NCBI GenBank assembly: GCA_028551475.1
Contig: CM052356.1
Location: forward strand, 20,611,884 to 20,675,883
Direction of reading: 5' to 3'
DNA: 64,000 nt
From: Casuarina equisetifolia
Taxonomy: Eukaryota; Streptophyta; Magnoliopsida; Fagales; Casuarinaceae
How positions within the stretch are numbered: the first letter of the stretch is position 1; every line of letters starts with the position of its first letter. The notes under the pieces are model-generated. The model had not been told where the DNA came from. It was given only the letters and a program-made list of their open reading frames with translations, and did no database searches. This document shows, piece after piece, positions 11,111-23,645 of the stretch. The position numbers were made by a program, and so were the translations under genes.

Positions 11111-14100
11111 ATGCTAAACCCCCTGGCTTCATCGAAAGAACTGAGACGCAGCAGCAGCAACATACGATTGAGTTCTCCAACCAATAAAAAAAATGGGGTG
11201 AAAGCTTTTTTCTTCAATCCTCCCGACGAACCCATTCTCAAAGAGGCACTTAAGGTATATGGATTACTGCTTTCTCCTTCCTCCTACTTTATTTCGTTTT
11301 AATATCACCCAATCTCTACGTTGCTTATAACTCTTCCTTTCTTGGGTGGTTGGAGCATTTGTTCGTTGGTAAGTGCTTATAATTGCTCTGGTTTTTGGCG
11401 CTCTCTTTTTATCTTCTGGATGTTTCTTTAAGCCTTCGAAGTTGGGCATTTCATAATTTATAGGTGTCACCGTAGTACAGAGGGAATGGTCTAGCCGACA
11501 AGAATCAAAATCTCAATGTCTATTGTTAGTGCTTCTACTGTAACTAACCCAATTTTGTTATTCTTACTGTTATTCCTAAAGTAACGTTCTTAGTAACAAT
11601 GTCCTTTGACCAATGCGGTATCTTCTACCTCATAAGCAAAGGGTTGCATTTTTGGCATGATGCATGGCGGGAGATTTCTCTAAAGTTGTTCACTGATTGA
11701 TCTTTTTCCAAGATAAAGGTGGCCTCTGAATATACTTACGTTGGTTTTTTGGAGGTTGGGAGGATTTACTTCTGTAATCTATATTTGTCTGTGCATTCCA
11801 AAATCCGGTGTTAGAAGAAATGGACTTGCGTTCCGATATGTTGTATCTTAATACACCAGTTATGGACGGAGAGTCAGCTTAAATTGGAAGCTCAAGCGTG
11901 GAGATATTTTGATGTTTGTTCTTTGTATGAGGTTTTCGGGCGTTTAATGATATTTCACTTTAGGTACTGTACTTTTGAAAATTGCACTTTCTATTCTGGA
12001 ATGCTGCATTTGGGGAAATTTTGATGGACACTTGACTGAAAGGAAGATCATCCTTGTGAACTGGTATTGCATCTGTGGTTTAGTGATAACCTTTGATCAC
12101 CCGATAATTCATCACTTAGTAGCTAGAGTTGCAGTTGCATAAGTTTTGATCTTTTGTGTTTAAAATGGACTATTCCTCAGAAAGTGGTCGCTCATACCTA
12201 AACGAGAAAGGCCTCGTTCTATAGCATGCAAAGCATTACTATTCGGAAAGCAGCCCCCTTTTGCCGTACCTGGACAGTATATGGAGAGGAATAACTGCAC
12301 CTTTAATCTTGTTGAGTTGTCTGTCCTTGTGTTCAATATTTTATTAATGTGGTCATTACTTGATTGATCTGCTGGTTGTTAATCTATTCATATCCATTAT
12401 TTGTATTATCTCTCAATAATTTGAATCTTAGTGCATAACTTTTAAGAGTTATATCTTTCACATATCTCCTGAATTGATTTACCCTCTTCGCAAAGCATAG
12501 GAATAGGTAGTGCCTAATTAATTTGGGATCAGTTCAAACTCAGTTGTGTTCAAATAATTATATACAGCATGATCAAAATTCAAATGATACTTCAAAATAT
12601 AATTTGAAAAGTACTTTTTCTTGACATATGTTAGAGGGTGTACTTGAACATGATCAGAAAATCAAATGATTGCCTTGGTGTCTGGACCCTTTCTTTCCTG
12701 GAAGCTCCTGAATTGCATCATATCTCTGATACGAATGTAGGAGTGGAGCTAGATCAATATGAGATGTTGAAATTTTTCAATAGAAATTCTTTAAACAAAG
12801 TTAAAATTAGGTATAGTGGGGTTGATACAGTTTTTAAGTAAGTTCTCCAAATGGAGAGGGAGAGAGAGAGAGAGAGAAGAGAGAAAGGCAAAAGAAAAGG
12901 GGTCTTATAATAGTATATATAAGCCTCTTAAGGTTGAATCACATGAAATTTCTTGGCTTCTCCTTTGTAAAAATAGTGTTCTACATTGTTAATATCCTGA
13001 TTTGGCCATATCCTATATTCAAATATCCCCCTTTCGGAAAAAATTGTTTTAGTAGAGGAAGTTGGACCATTTGTATTAGATCCCAAGTTTAAGTATGGGA
13101 TTACATCACTTGTGACTAAGTCTTAATAATTCTAGCCCTTTGTCGTAGACATCACTTTTCTGGAATCGTTTTGCATGATTTCCCATGCATGGGGCAAACG
13201 GAAGGTACTAAAAATAATTGTTGTCCTTATTGCCAATATCTTGGCCTGGTATCTTTCTTATATACTCTACTATCATTTTTCCTAACGATCTGTAAGGGAA
13301 GTGGTCAAGCCCTTTCTAGGACTATTTACTTATCTCTAAAACATGCATTCTTGGCATAACCTAAATCACCCTATGAATTGTATTAGTCAATCATGAAGTG
13401 GAAGAAACTGAACTCCTTTATGTTTTCAAGTAATTCATGAGAACTCATAGCTAGCAGGTATTTTCCACACTCCCTTGAGAACATTGGAAGTTTACCATGA
13501 AACACATTGAAAGAGCCATTTCTTCCCACTCTTCTTGTCATGAATCATGAAATTGATTGCGGCAGAACACATTGCACTTAAAAATGTCTAAGAAGAGCTG
13601 CACTATTTTGGGGTTTAGGTTGGACGCTACATTTGGCAATTTAGGTTGCTAAGCAATAAGAAAAATATAAGTGGCAAGAAAGAATAGACATCATAAGAAC
13701 CATATATTTTTTTTTTCCTTTTGAAATATTTGGGAAGGAAATTGGATACTTATAGGTGAATTGTGGATTTTAACATTTTTGTCTTATCCTCGTAAATTGA
13801 TTGTTGTATATGATATTAGCAAAATGAAAAAAAGTTTTTGGACGGTAGCATTGCTGAAAGCATGAAGTGACAAATAAGCTGGCATTTGCCTTGGCACTTT
13901 GGCAAGGGAAAGCTCTACCTAACCCTTAAAGAAGCCTTAGGTTTGATGATTTTCTGTGACAGTTGCCTTCTGCTCCTTCAGCTGACACAAAAGACGCTAA
14001 AATTTAGTGCTTCACTGGGGTAATACGTGTACTCCCAGAATTACTTAGATGACTCGCTTGAATGGATGCACTTTCATACAACGATGACTTTTGAATTAGG

Positions 14101-15519
14101 TCTACCTTCCTAATGTTAACAAAGCACAAGTCTATAACATATTTGAAAAACCTTGTTAGAATGTTAGGTGCCATTACTTTTGCTCTGTCTCTCTCTAATG
14201 ATAAAAAGCTTCTGATTTTCTTCTTTTCTCATTTGTGTCATTGTCCGTCTCTTATTTTGCTTCATGGCACCAAAAGATGGTTTCTGAAAGGATCTCCATA
14301 GTTTTTCCTTCCCCCCTCCATTAGTTTTTCTGATGATGCTGTTCGAAGCCTTAAGATATGAGATGGGACAGATTCACTTCCAATATTTTGACAAATTTGA
14401 TATGATTGGAGCCTCAATTTCTTGGGCTCGCACTTTTCTACCATCCGGTGCATCAGGCTATCCAGAGGCTAACTGACTGCCCTGAGGGCACCATTCTTTC
14501 TTTCTTTCTCTCTCTTTCTTTTTGTTTTTCCTTTTTCCCCTTCTGTTGGAGTTATTCTTGTATGCAGTGGGAAGATACAAATTTGGCTGACTACCTCTAA
14601 AATTTGCTTTCTTGGGACTGCACTTGTTTTATTGTTTCCTTGATTGATTTAGGCGTGTAGATTGATGCAGATATGCATGGATTTGAGGACCAGTCATCTA
14701 GTTTAAGCTGTAAATGTGTTAATGCACATAAATTTAACCCTTGCTTTTCTTTTTTCTCATGTAATTACTTGTGATAATTAGGGGAATGATTGAATCCTTA
14801 TGGGATAGATACCCAATGCTTGGACAGATGCATGTTAGATGCATGTTCCTTGTGCATTCCTTCTTTGATCCCCGCAGTATGGAGAGCTTAGAGATCATCA
14901 ATGAGATGTTAAAGAAAAGAACGGCTTGCAATATTTATGGAAATCATGTTGGATTAGTCGTTTCAGCCAATGATGTATTTGTCTCATTTGCTTCCTATGT
15001 TTTTCTTTTCTTCTCCTTTTCTGACTGGAAGCAACAAGAAAAAATAAATATTCTGTTGGAAAACAAAAAGTGCAATCATCTGACTAAGTGGTGTCTGAAG
15101 CGGAAACTGTTGAGAGTTGATTTCATTTGTATGCTGTTTAATTGGATACTTGGGGAATCAGTTTAAGTCTTTTTGGTCTGTAAACAAGGAAGTGGGGTAA
15201 GTCGTTGAATAAGGATGAAATTCATCATCTTCGCTCCATTTCAATCAAATGTTCAATATCAACTATCTTTCAGCATCTTTGGTTAGGAGTATGGTTTCTA
15301 ATGTTTCCTGCGAAATTTAATGCTATTATGCGACAGGAGCCGGTGGCGTTCATGGGTGGGATGTTTGCGGGGCTTCTGAGGCTGGATCTGAAAGAAGACC
15401 CACTCAACGAATGGATTACCAGGACGGTGGAAGCTTCCGGAGTTACGAAGGAAGAAATTAATGGTGCGGGATCAGCGTTGGAAGAGGAAGAAGCGCCACA
15501 ACAAATCGAGATCGAATGA
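11111..15519 (+). CDS. UPF0426 family protein, probably plastid-targeted
   Basis: Two exons, 11,111-11,254 and 15,337-15,519, split by a 4.08-kb intron with GT at 11,255 and AG at 15,335-15,336. The phase is 0 and the joined product is 108 residues. It matches the plant protein At1g28150 (UPF0426, annotated chloroplastic) as I recall it: FFFNPPDEPILKEALK is joined directly to EPVAFMGGMFAGLLRLDL, followed by a WITRTVEASGVTKEE segment and an acidic tail. The first 30 or so residues are Ser/Arg/Lys-rich and lack acidic residues apart from one Glu, as expected of a transit peptide. A TGA lies in frame at 11,087, so the ATG at 11,111 is the first usable start. The biochemical function of this family is unknown to me. 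The intron holds a GA microsatellite and no recognisable gene. Confidence 0.88.
12853..12887. repeat. GA-rich microsatellite in the UPF0426 intron
   Basis: Interrupted (GA)n run within intron 1 of the UPF0426 gene. Confidence 0.9.
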
Positions 15520-16598
15520 CATCCCACCTCTACACACGTTTCACTGCCATACAAGAAGAGAATTCAAACTTTGTTTTTTTTTGTTAATGATCAGATGACA
15601 TGATATGTAGTTATATAAAACTAATATCTAAGTATCTAGTACCTTGTTGTGATAAATTATTATTTGCAAATGATTCAGTTGTAGTCGGTAAATAGAATTT
15701 AATAATACAATTTTCTTTGTTTTTTAATTGACACACGCATGCATGCATCTAGTGTTAACTCTTATGATTGAAATCCGTATTAGTTTATCTTGTGACAATG
15801 TAATAATGCAATTGATTATTGTTAGTAGAACGTAATGTTATTTTAGACAAATATCAAAAGAAAAATGAATTATCACTTTTAACACAAGTAGCATTTTTCG
15901 GTCATTTAGTAGGGCTATTGAATTAAAATTTGATTAAAATTTAGATAGGTGTTTCTCATTATAAGAAGAAAAAAATTCAATAACAAGGTTCCTTAAGAGA
16001 ATGAATTTATCTTACAAACTCAATAATAAGCCAATTGAGAGATTTTACCTCATAAGAACTTAAAACAATTTAATTATATCCTTGAGATTAAATAGTTGAT
16101 ATCAAAATTTAAGAGTTTTTTGTTTTTGTTTTTGATAACCTAGGATCCTACTAAACTTTACTTGATAGCTTAAATTGGAGAGTAGTTACTTGCCCTAAAA
16201 CATGCTCATGTCAATTAAAAATGCAACTAGGGATTTGAACTCAAATACTTCCTTTGCAAAATCTCCCATATGAACTTTTCTTACTATTTATTTCAAATAC
16301 ACTCTAAGGATTACAAGGAAATATAGTTCCTCTAGTATTCCTTTAAATGTAACTGTTATAAGTTACTTTTCTCAATTACCTCATTGCAATCAATTAACTA
16401 TTTAATTAAATTAATTAAATAATTATAACCAGTCAATAACTTTCATCCTCCATGTCACTTTTTTTTTATAATGAGCAAATAATGCCGTTGACCCTGCGAC
16501 ACAATTGACTTGCTTTTACGCGAGGGGAGCATAAATTGGCGTGGCGCTGTATAACTAAAAACCTCCCGCATTTCCATTTTCAAACCCCATAAGCAGCC
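15520..16598. other. Intergenic region, no gene seen
   Basis: AT-rich spacer between the UPF0426 stop and the methyltransferase start. Short TGCA/CATG repeats lie near 15,735-15,747. No coding or RNA gene is recognised. The last 150 bp, where the composition becomes more GC-rich, is likely the promoter and leader of the next gene. Confidence 0.5.
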
Positions 16599-19500
16599 AT
16601 GGCTACTGCGTGTGAAGAAGAAAAAACGGAAGAAGGAGAGGTGTTACTGGTGAGAATTGGATCGTATGGAGAGAAGGTGAGGCTGTTATTGGTAGGGGAA
16701 GACTCTGCCTCGGAGGAGACCATGCTGCTTTGGGGGATTCAACAGCCCACTCTATCCAAACCAAACGCATTCGTCACCCAATCTTCTCTCCATCTTCGCC
16801 TCGACGCCTGCGGCCACTCTCTCTCCATTATCCAGTCCCCTTCTTCCTTGGTATCCCATTCCTCTTTCTTCTTCTCTCCTTGGCATCTGGGCCTTTCTCT
16901 TTGACTATTTGGTTTATTCAACTGTAGAGCAAGCCTGGAGTAACTGGAGCAGTGATGTGGGACAGTGGTGTTGTGCTGGCCAAGTTTCTAGAGCGCGCTG
17001 TGGACTCAGGGATGCTTCTTCTTCAAGGCAAAAAGATTGTTGAATTGGGTTCTGGCTGTGGATTGGTTGGGTAATTTTCTAATTTCCAATCTCTTAATTA
17101 ATTTATATCCTATCGAAAACAGGAGAGATATTTTTTCTATTGGGACCAATTTTTTCTTCTCTTACCTAACAACTTTACGAAACCAGAACAACACAAACGG
17201 ATCCAGAAAGATAGTATCACCGAATATGGTAATTGTTTAGTAAAATTACTTAGAGAAGTAGCTGCTGGGTGTGCACAATTTCCAGTTGTTTGACATAGGC
17301 TTCACGTCTGAGCTCGATGATTTATTTTCTTATGTATTTGCTCAGTTTTGCCAACTGGAGGTGATAATCTTCAGCAGGCCTCCTCAAGCTAAGTACTAGC
17401 TGCTGGGGATTGCGCTTTCCATTTAGAAATTCAAATCAATGGGACTAAAGGCTTGGCGAAAATTTCAACAAGCTTATCCTTGCTGAATAAGAATTCTAGA
17501 TGTCACATGGTTGGGAACTAAGTGGGAAATATATTTCAATGCGACTTGTCGAGGCATGAAATGTTGGATTGGCAATAAGGTTGGTAACCCTGCTGCCGCA
17601 CCCAGGAGTAGGAGCATGGCGAAGAGATACCCCTGGCTTCTGGAGCAAAGGCTGAATCTGAAGCAATTTCTTGGTGGTATTGCCAAGCGGCTAATTATAA
17701 TTCTTATTCAACCGACTGACAGTGTGCTGTTTGTGGGAGCTCCATAAGAGATTTATAAGCATAAACTGTAGAATCCAAGTGGAGCGCCTGTCCCCAGGAG
17801 AATTTATCCAGTTGGTACCCAAACTGAATGATGTCATGGATGAGCATTTGCAATGAAAAACCCTTGCTAAACCCTGAAGGGTAACAGGTAGCCTAAGAGG
17901 CCCTTGAGAATTTTAAGGCCAAGAGAGCCGTTTTTATCTCAAGCAAAATTGGCTGTTTGTAGTCCTGACAAGAAGCTGAGCGATAGATCTGAGCAATACA
18001 CAATTCTGACATGAGGCTGAGTATAGTCTACAATGCTCACTTATCTTTCAGCCCCTATGACAAGGTTTTTGAAGGTATCAGACAATCCCCTTAACTTCAT
18101 ACCAATAAACCACAGTATGCGAATGTGTGACTAGCATACCTTCCTGTGTGAAGGAGATGTCGGGATGGGGGAGACCTCCAGTGATGCTTTGGTAGAGAGT
18201 TTCCAGTAAAGCCTCACTAACAAACAACAAGAACTTGGAAGCAAAGGACATCGCAGAAGGTGCCAACTTGGCTACTTGTATATGACCCCATCATAAGAGA
18301 TAATGGTCTAGCTTATCTAGGAAGTAGCAATCACGTACATGATTTGTATCCATGCCTTGGAAAAATACAAAAAAGATAAAAAGAAAAGAGAGGACTAATT
18401 TATTCAATAGTGAACTTGGATTCTAGGTTGCTGAGCAGTTGGTCAATCGTTAAGGGCATTGAGTTAGTAATCATTGCCAAGAGTAGCACTCCAATACTAG
18501 CAAACCATATAAAAAAATATGTTTAAGATATCGGAGGTTCCTCTTAACAACTTGCTAATAAACTGCTTTACAGCAATGCCTGCTATAATATATTGTCGAG
18601 GTTGAAAGAGATGCTGGGATGAGTAAGTGAGAAATATTGGAGACCGTCCTTAATGCTTCACTAGGGACTACTGTTGGAAAGGCCTTGCTATTTAATAACA
18701 ATAACTTGGAAGCAAAGGACATTGGAGAGGATGCTGGTTTTGATCGCAAGATATCTGATGAATATAAGAGATCAATGTTGACTGTCTAGGAAAGGAGCAA
18801 TTTCTTAGGACAAGCATTGAATTGCTGCCTCCAAACAAGAAAGGATGAGCATAAAAATAAAAGAGTAGGGAAGGAATTTGATCGCAAACTTGGTTGGAGG
18901 TGGGAAAAGTTGGCAGCTAGTGAATGGAACCGATTCAACGAGGGATGGCAAGAGAAGCATTTCCAGAATGAGAGGTCCTATGAAAAAGTTTGTTTAAGGT
19001 ATTGGAGTATCCTCTTAACAACCTGCTAATGACCCAGATTGGAAGACACATGAACTTGTTAAAAGGGAAGGATACATCAAGGTAGGCAAGTGAGCTATTA
19101 GAGGTCACCCGTTATTCACGGTAAAGCATGTGATCTGGGAAAGGCCTCACCACTGATCAACAACTTTAAGTGGAGGACAAAGGAGATGGTACTGGTGAGC
19201 ATGCTCAACAACGTAGGAGGTCAATGATGTAGAGTCTCTCTGAGAAAGTAGCAAGTCTCATATTCATGGCCTAACACTTGAAATTTGAATGTTGCAGTAA
19301 AGGATGTGGGCACTTTTAGTCAGTAATTTAGTTTAGAAGAGCCTGTGGAATCAGGCACCAAATGGTGCTATTGGTGAAGGATTTGGACCTAGTAACGGGA
19401 CATCTCATCTCGAGATACAACTGAGCCGTTTCTTTGTGAAGTGCTCAATTTTGTGTGTGGCAATTATTACAAGATCTGCATGAAATTTCTTGGAATTGAT

Positions 19501-22168
19501 AGAACTGTTTGACCAAAAGAGTCTATTGCAGTTGTTCGTATCTTGAATATGAGGATTTTTTTAAAACCTTTTTAGGTTTGAAGATAATAAATCTTCTAAT
19601 TATGAGCACACAATGAATATGGCTAGCAAAGATGAGGTCCAGACACTTAATCATAAGCAGTGATAGGTGTTAAAAATGATTCTTTTTGTTCAAAAATAGG
19701 ACAATATGTGTAAAGAAGTCTTATCATTAAAGCAAAACTATAGAACATAAAAAGATACATCAAGCTACATGAAATGACAACACAATGGAGGCTAGAAGAC
19801 TCAAGAAGCTTGAAGAGAAATTTTTGCCCTCTACATGTTAAGATAAAATAGTGAGTTCTTTTGTATAAACAGGGGAGCTCATCTCCTTAAATAAATCATC
19901 AAACCCTGAACGAACTTTAGTCAATTTTTCATATTTTCCTTTCTGCTATAAAACTTTTGGGTGTTTGCAAATAAAACAAATGTAAGTTATTCCTTTTGCC
20001 ATCATATTTCTTTACAACAATACTTTCAAACACTAAGAAGTTTTAAAATGGAAAGTAAAGTATGAAAAACTGACAGATTCTATCAGGATTCGATAATTCA
20101 TTTGAGGAGTCAAGCTCTCCTATTTAAATAAAAGAATTCACTATTCTAAGCTCTCCAATTTTCATATGCCATAATATTTTGATTAACTCTTCTTTGTATT
20201 TGCTTGTGGAGTGTCCTTTGAATGGGGAGAAATCTGGATGCATAATGTCAAGAACGCCCATCCTAGGGAGCCCTACCCATCAGCTAGTTTGGGGTGATGG
20301 GCATATCATTTTAGCAGAATGATTCATTCTAGTCTAGCTATTTGGAGGTGCTTAACATGGCTACTAGAGTTCTCACTCACATTTTTTGTGTTAATCAAAT
20401 GGTTGGACCAGAAATGATCCGCTTATCTTACCTGGGGATCTCATATGTCTTTTTTTCCTCCAGCTGCGTTGCTGCTCTTTTGGGTGGTCAAGTTTTCCTT
20501 ACCGATCTGCCTGATAGACTAAGGCTACTGAAGAAGAATGTTGAAGCCAATCTGGGACATGGAAATATTCGGGGTTCTGCAACAGTGATGGAGCTTGTGT
20601 GGGGAGATGATCCTGATCAGGAGCTAATTGAACCAACACCTAACTATGGTAAAATGTTTTGACTGAGCCTCATTTAGTTCTTGCTATTGGGAGCAGATAC
20701 ATCAATCTGTAATTGCCGCATGTCATCATCTGGTGTCATGATAATGGGCATACCAAATCACAATCAAGATAGTCATCATTCAATCTTGCTTTAGTTTGCC
20801 GTGCTTGGTGCTTAGCTCTTATGTATCTATGTGTAGGGTAGGCGATTCTGCTTTGGCGATAACATCTTGCTTAGATTTGGTATTATTAGGTAGTTAATCA
20901 GCCAGGATTTTGGTGAGATTAAAAAATGAAAATTGAATGAACATTTTCTTTAAATGAGATGCTCTCAGGTAATGACCTTTTTTGTTTCTTTTTTTCACTC
21001 TTTCCTTGATTTGATGGCCAAATTAAGTGTTGTTTCGAGTATTGGATATTTTAATGACTTATGCATTGGTAATTCTGTGCATGTTTCAATGTCAAGCCTA
21101 TAGGCTAGGTTCTAGGAATTGGTTTAATTTTACTATTAGCTTGCATTGTACTCGTACCAGTTGAAACAAATTCAATCTTGTAGACCCAAAAATGAAAAAG
21201 TCTTAACGCAAGATGAGGAGAGGGTCATGCTGGAAGTAGGGGATTAGATCATAGTTGTTAAAGGAGATAGAGTGAAGCTTTTAACCTTCTTGTGATTTGA
21301 TGCATAAGGCTCTTAGCATAGGCTTCGGTTTTAAGATTTATGAATTTTTTTTATTAATATTACATTTATGCAAAACCAGTAATGTTGGTAAATATATATT
21401 CTTTTTTATTAGCATATCCATTTCATTTCAAACTATGACTTATACCTCTTTACTGTTTAGTCTTTGCTACCTATTATTTACTTCTAATAACCATTAATTT
21501 TTTGGCTCTAAAGGATCAATATTTTGACAATTATTTTCCAAGTTATTTCAATCAATCCTGCAGTCATTGTTCTGTGAGGGTTTTTTTTTTTTTTTATGTG
21601 GGAATTGGTATGACAAGCATATGTTTGTCTTTCTTGGGGGAAACTGGCTGCGTTTGAAAAGGATATGTCCAATGATGACTATTTTAGTTGCCTTCATTCT
21701 TCAGTGTGGACCACCTCACGGTTACTTGATATTATTCACCAAATGATTCTGCCAAAATTTCTTAGTATTTGACGCTCTCATAAACATCTTTTGTTTGGTT
21801 TTTTCCCTCTTTAATTTTTGAAAGATAAGCTTCCTGATAACATTCTATTATTTCAGTGCTGGGTTCAGATGTAATCTACAGCGAAGAAGCAGTAGCAGAT
21901 TTGGTGGCTACCCTACTGCAGCTCTGTGGATCTGAAACTACCATCTTTTTGGCTGGTGAACTTCGAAATGGTAAGAACTCGGCCTTTCCTTCTGTGCATA
22001 CAGATTATATTGTTTTAAATACTTGTTCCTGTGGCAGATGCTATCCTCGAATACTTTCTCGAAGTTGCAATGAAGAGTTTCATAGTTGGCCGTGTAGATC
22101 AGGCACAGTGGCATCCAGATTATTGCAGCAGCCGCGTTGTTTTATATGTGCTAGTGAAAAAGCCATAG
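16599..22168 (+). CDS. METTL21-type protein-lysine methyltransferase
   Basis: Five exons: 16,599-16,850, 16,928-17,070, 20,464-20,648, 21,857-21,970 and 22,038-22,168. All introns are GT-AG, and the phases add up to 274 residues. The protein is a seven-beta-strand SAM-dependent methyltransferase. The SAM-binding motif VELGSGCGLVG (residues 122-132) is cut by the intron after its second-to-last codon. Upstream is the substrate/cofactor-region motif GAVMWDSGVVLAKFLE, then TDLPDRL with the acidic residue expected to bind SAM ribose. VLGSDVIYSE carries the family-16 signature D-x-x-Y (residues 198-201). It ends with QWHPDYCSSRVVLYVLVKKP. Human METTL21A and VCPKMT methylate lysines of chaperones such as HSP70 and VCP; a similar role here is inference. 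Intron 2 is 3.4 kb and holds a decayed three-copy repeat. The start is chosen because it is the first ATG after a short GC-richer leader and gives a family-like N terminus. Confidence 0.9.
18067..19290. repeat. Three diverged ~460-470-bp tandem copies in METTL21 intron 2
   Basis: Three blocks start near 18,067, 18,523 and 18,993 with related text: GTATCAGACAATCCCCTTAA, ATCGGAGGTTCCTCTTAACA and ATTGGAGTATCCTCTTAACA. Each then has, about 170 bp on, a version of GGAAGCAAAGGACAT (18,236; 18,710; weaker at 19,171), and about 70 bp later a version of TCTAGGAAGTAGCAAT. The similarity is low but ordered, so the units are old tandem duplicates. I cannot assign them to a known element. Confidence 0.65.
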
Positions 22169-23645
22169 AGATAACGAAGATCGATCTCCCAAGTCATCTT
22201 TTGTAATTGGGAAATGTATCTGCCCGGCATTCAACTGAATGCCAGTGATGAAGGGCAGGGTTGGATAGAGGTTGGTGGCAACTATTCCTCTTACTAATCC
22301 CCAAATATGCTAGAGACGTAGTTTGATGCTGCTTAATTAATGCCTTGTGGTCGACCCATTCTTGGCAAGAGCTGAAAAAGTTCGCTTCCGGAAACCTGCT
22401 GAATGAGATTAAACGCTTGTCCTTGTAAGTGGTCATCTAAAATTCTTTGCCATTATTATGACTAAGAGTCTGAATCATGGGAGTAAGAGTCTGAAGAGAA
22501 GAATTTGTATGTATTTTATGAGAGGTCTATTATTTAATTTAAAATCCTATTTTTGAGTTAGTGAGATCCTTTTTTTTTATTTGAATTTATATTGTTAGTC
22601 TTTAATAATAAAGAAATATAATTCACTTCATAATACACCCTCTCGTTATAATGGTCTATCTTTTGGACTGATTGTAGTGCACATAATGCATTGAGTTTAA
22701 ATCAATAGAAAGCTATAATAATAAAGAGGAACTTGAGCTCTAAGGCTGTGACCCAAAAATTTAGTTATGAATTAATAGGACAAGTGGATGTAATTAGTTC
22801 ATATAATGCCCAAGTTTGATTATTACTTCCGTAAAATGGTGATCAAACACATTTTATGATGAGAATTTTAAGTGTATTATTCCGAAACAACCATCCATTC
22901 ACATAATCTGGCATTAGAAAACATAAATGAGATCGCTAATCATTTGAAGCTCGTACCAAACCTGAGTCTAATAAACCAACCCCTCCGAGAAGTACTATGG
23001 ATACGTGTTGCAGCTACATTAGTTCCCCCAACCTACCAATCTCAACGAGTTAAGACAACCTACGGTCATCGGAAGAGGCCGGGAGAGACGGGTGCCTTTT
23101 TCGTGGTGACAGGCAAGAGAGAGGATGTCATGAGCCTCTTCGAAAAAGAAGAAGAGGGTCTTTAGAGTTGTCACTATTTTGTCTGCAAAAAGCTGAGAGA
23201 ATCCAGAGAATGTTATAAACTACGAAAATCCGATTACGATGACCTTTCTATGCATGACTCTTTTGTTTTTTAAACTCTTTATGTGCGGTCCTGCTCGGCC
23301 GCGTTAATTGACGGGAAGATTTGAGCATTTTTTGGGATTAAATGGAGTCTGCTCAGGTCGGGCTCTGCACACAAGAAAAGATGTGCAGATCCAACAGGGA
23401 AGATACCTTCAAATGATCAACAGTTATATGCAAGAATAAATTGCATATTGCTAACTGATTAAACATATTCTGTTTTGGGCCAAGTCTACCTAACCCCACC
23501 TAACATTACTTGGCACTGGACACCTTACTGGGTTGTTGGATTTTGACTTCATCAGGAAGTGTGTGCTTGTGCCTTGCTTCTGCTTCTGGTTCCCATATAT
23601 TTTGAGTTACCCTTCCTGTCGGCTGATCCTACGAAACTTGCTCCG
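22169..23645. other. Intergenic region, no gene seen
   Basis: It contains the 3' flank of the methyltransferase gene and the promoter of the ADH-like gene. An open frame at 22,872-23,165 has no recognisable domain and uses a non-ATG start, so I do not call it a gene. Confidence 0.5.

Noticed and set aside
14771-15166. 131-codon open frame in the UPF0426 intron
   Set aside because: Non-ATG start and no family similarity I can name. The flanking exons splice cleanly across it.
22872-23165. Open frame of 97 codons between the methyltransferase and ADH-like genes
   Set aside because: Non-ATG start, no recognisable family motif, no splice-supported extension. Likely chance.
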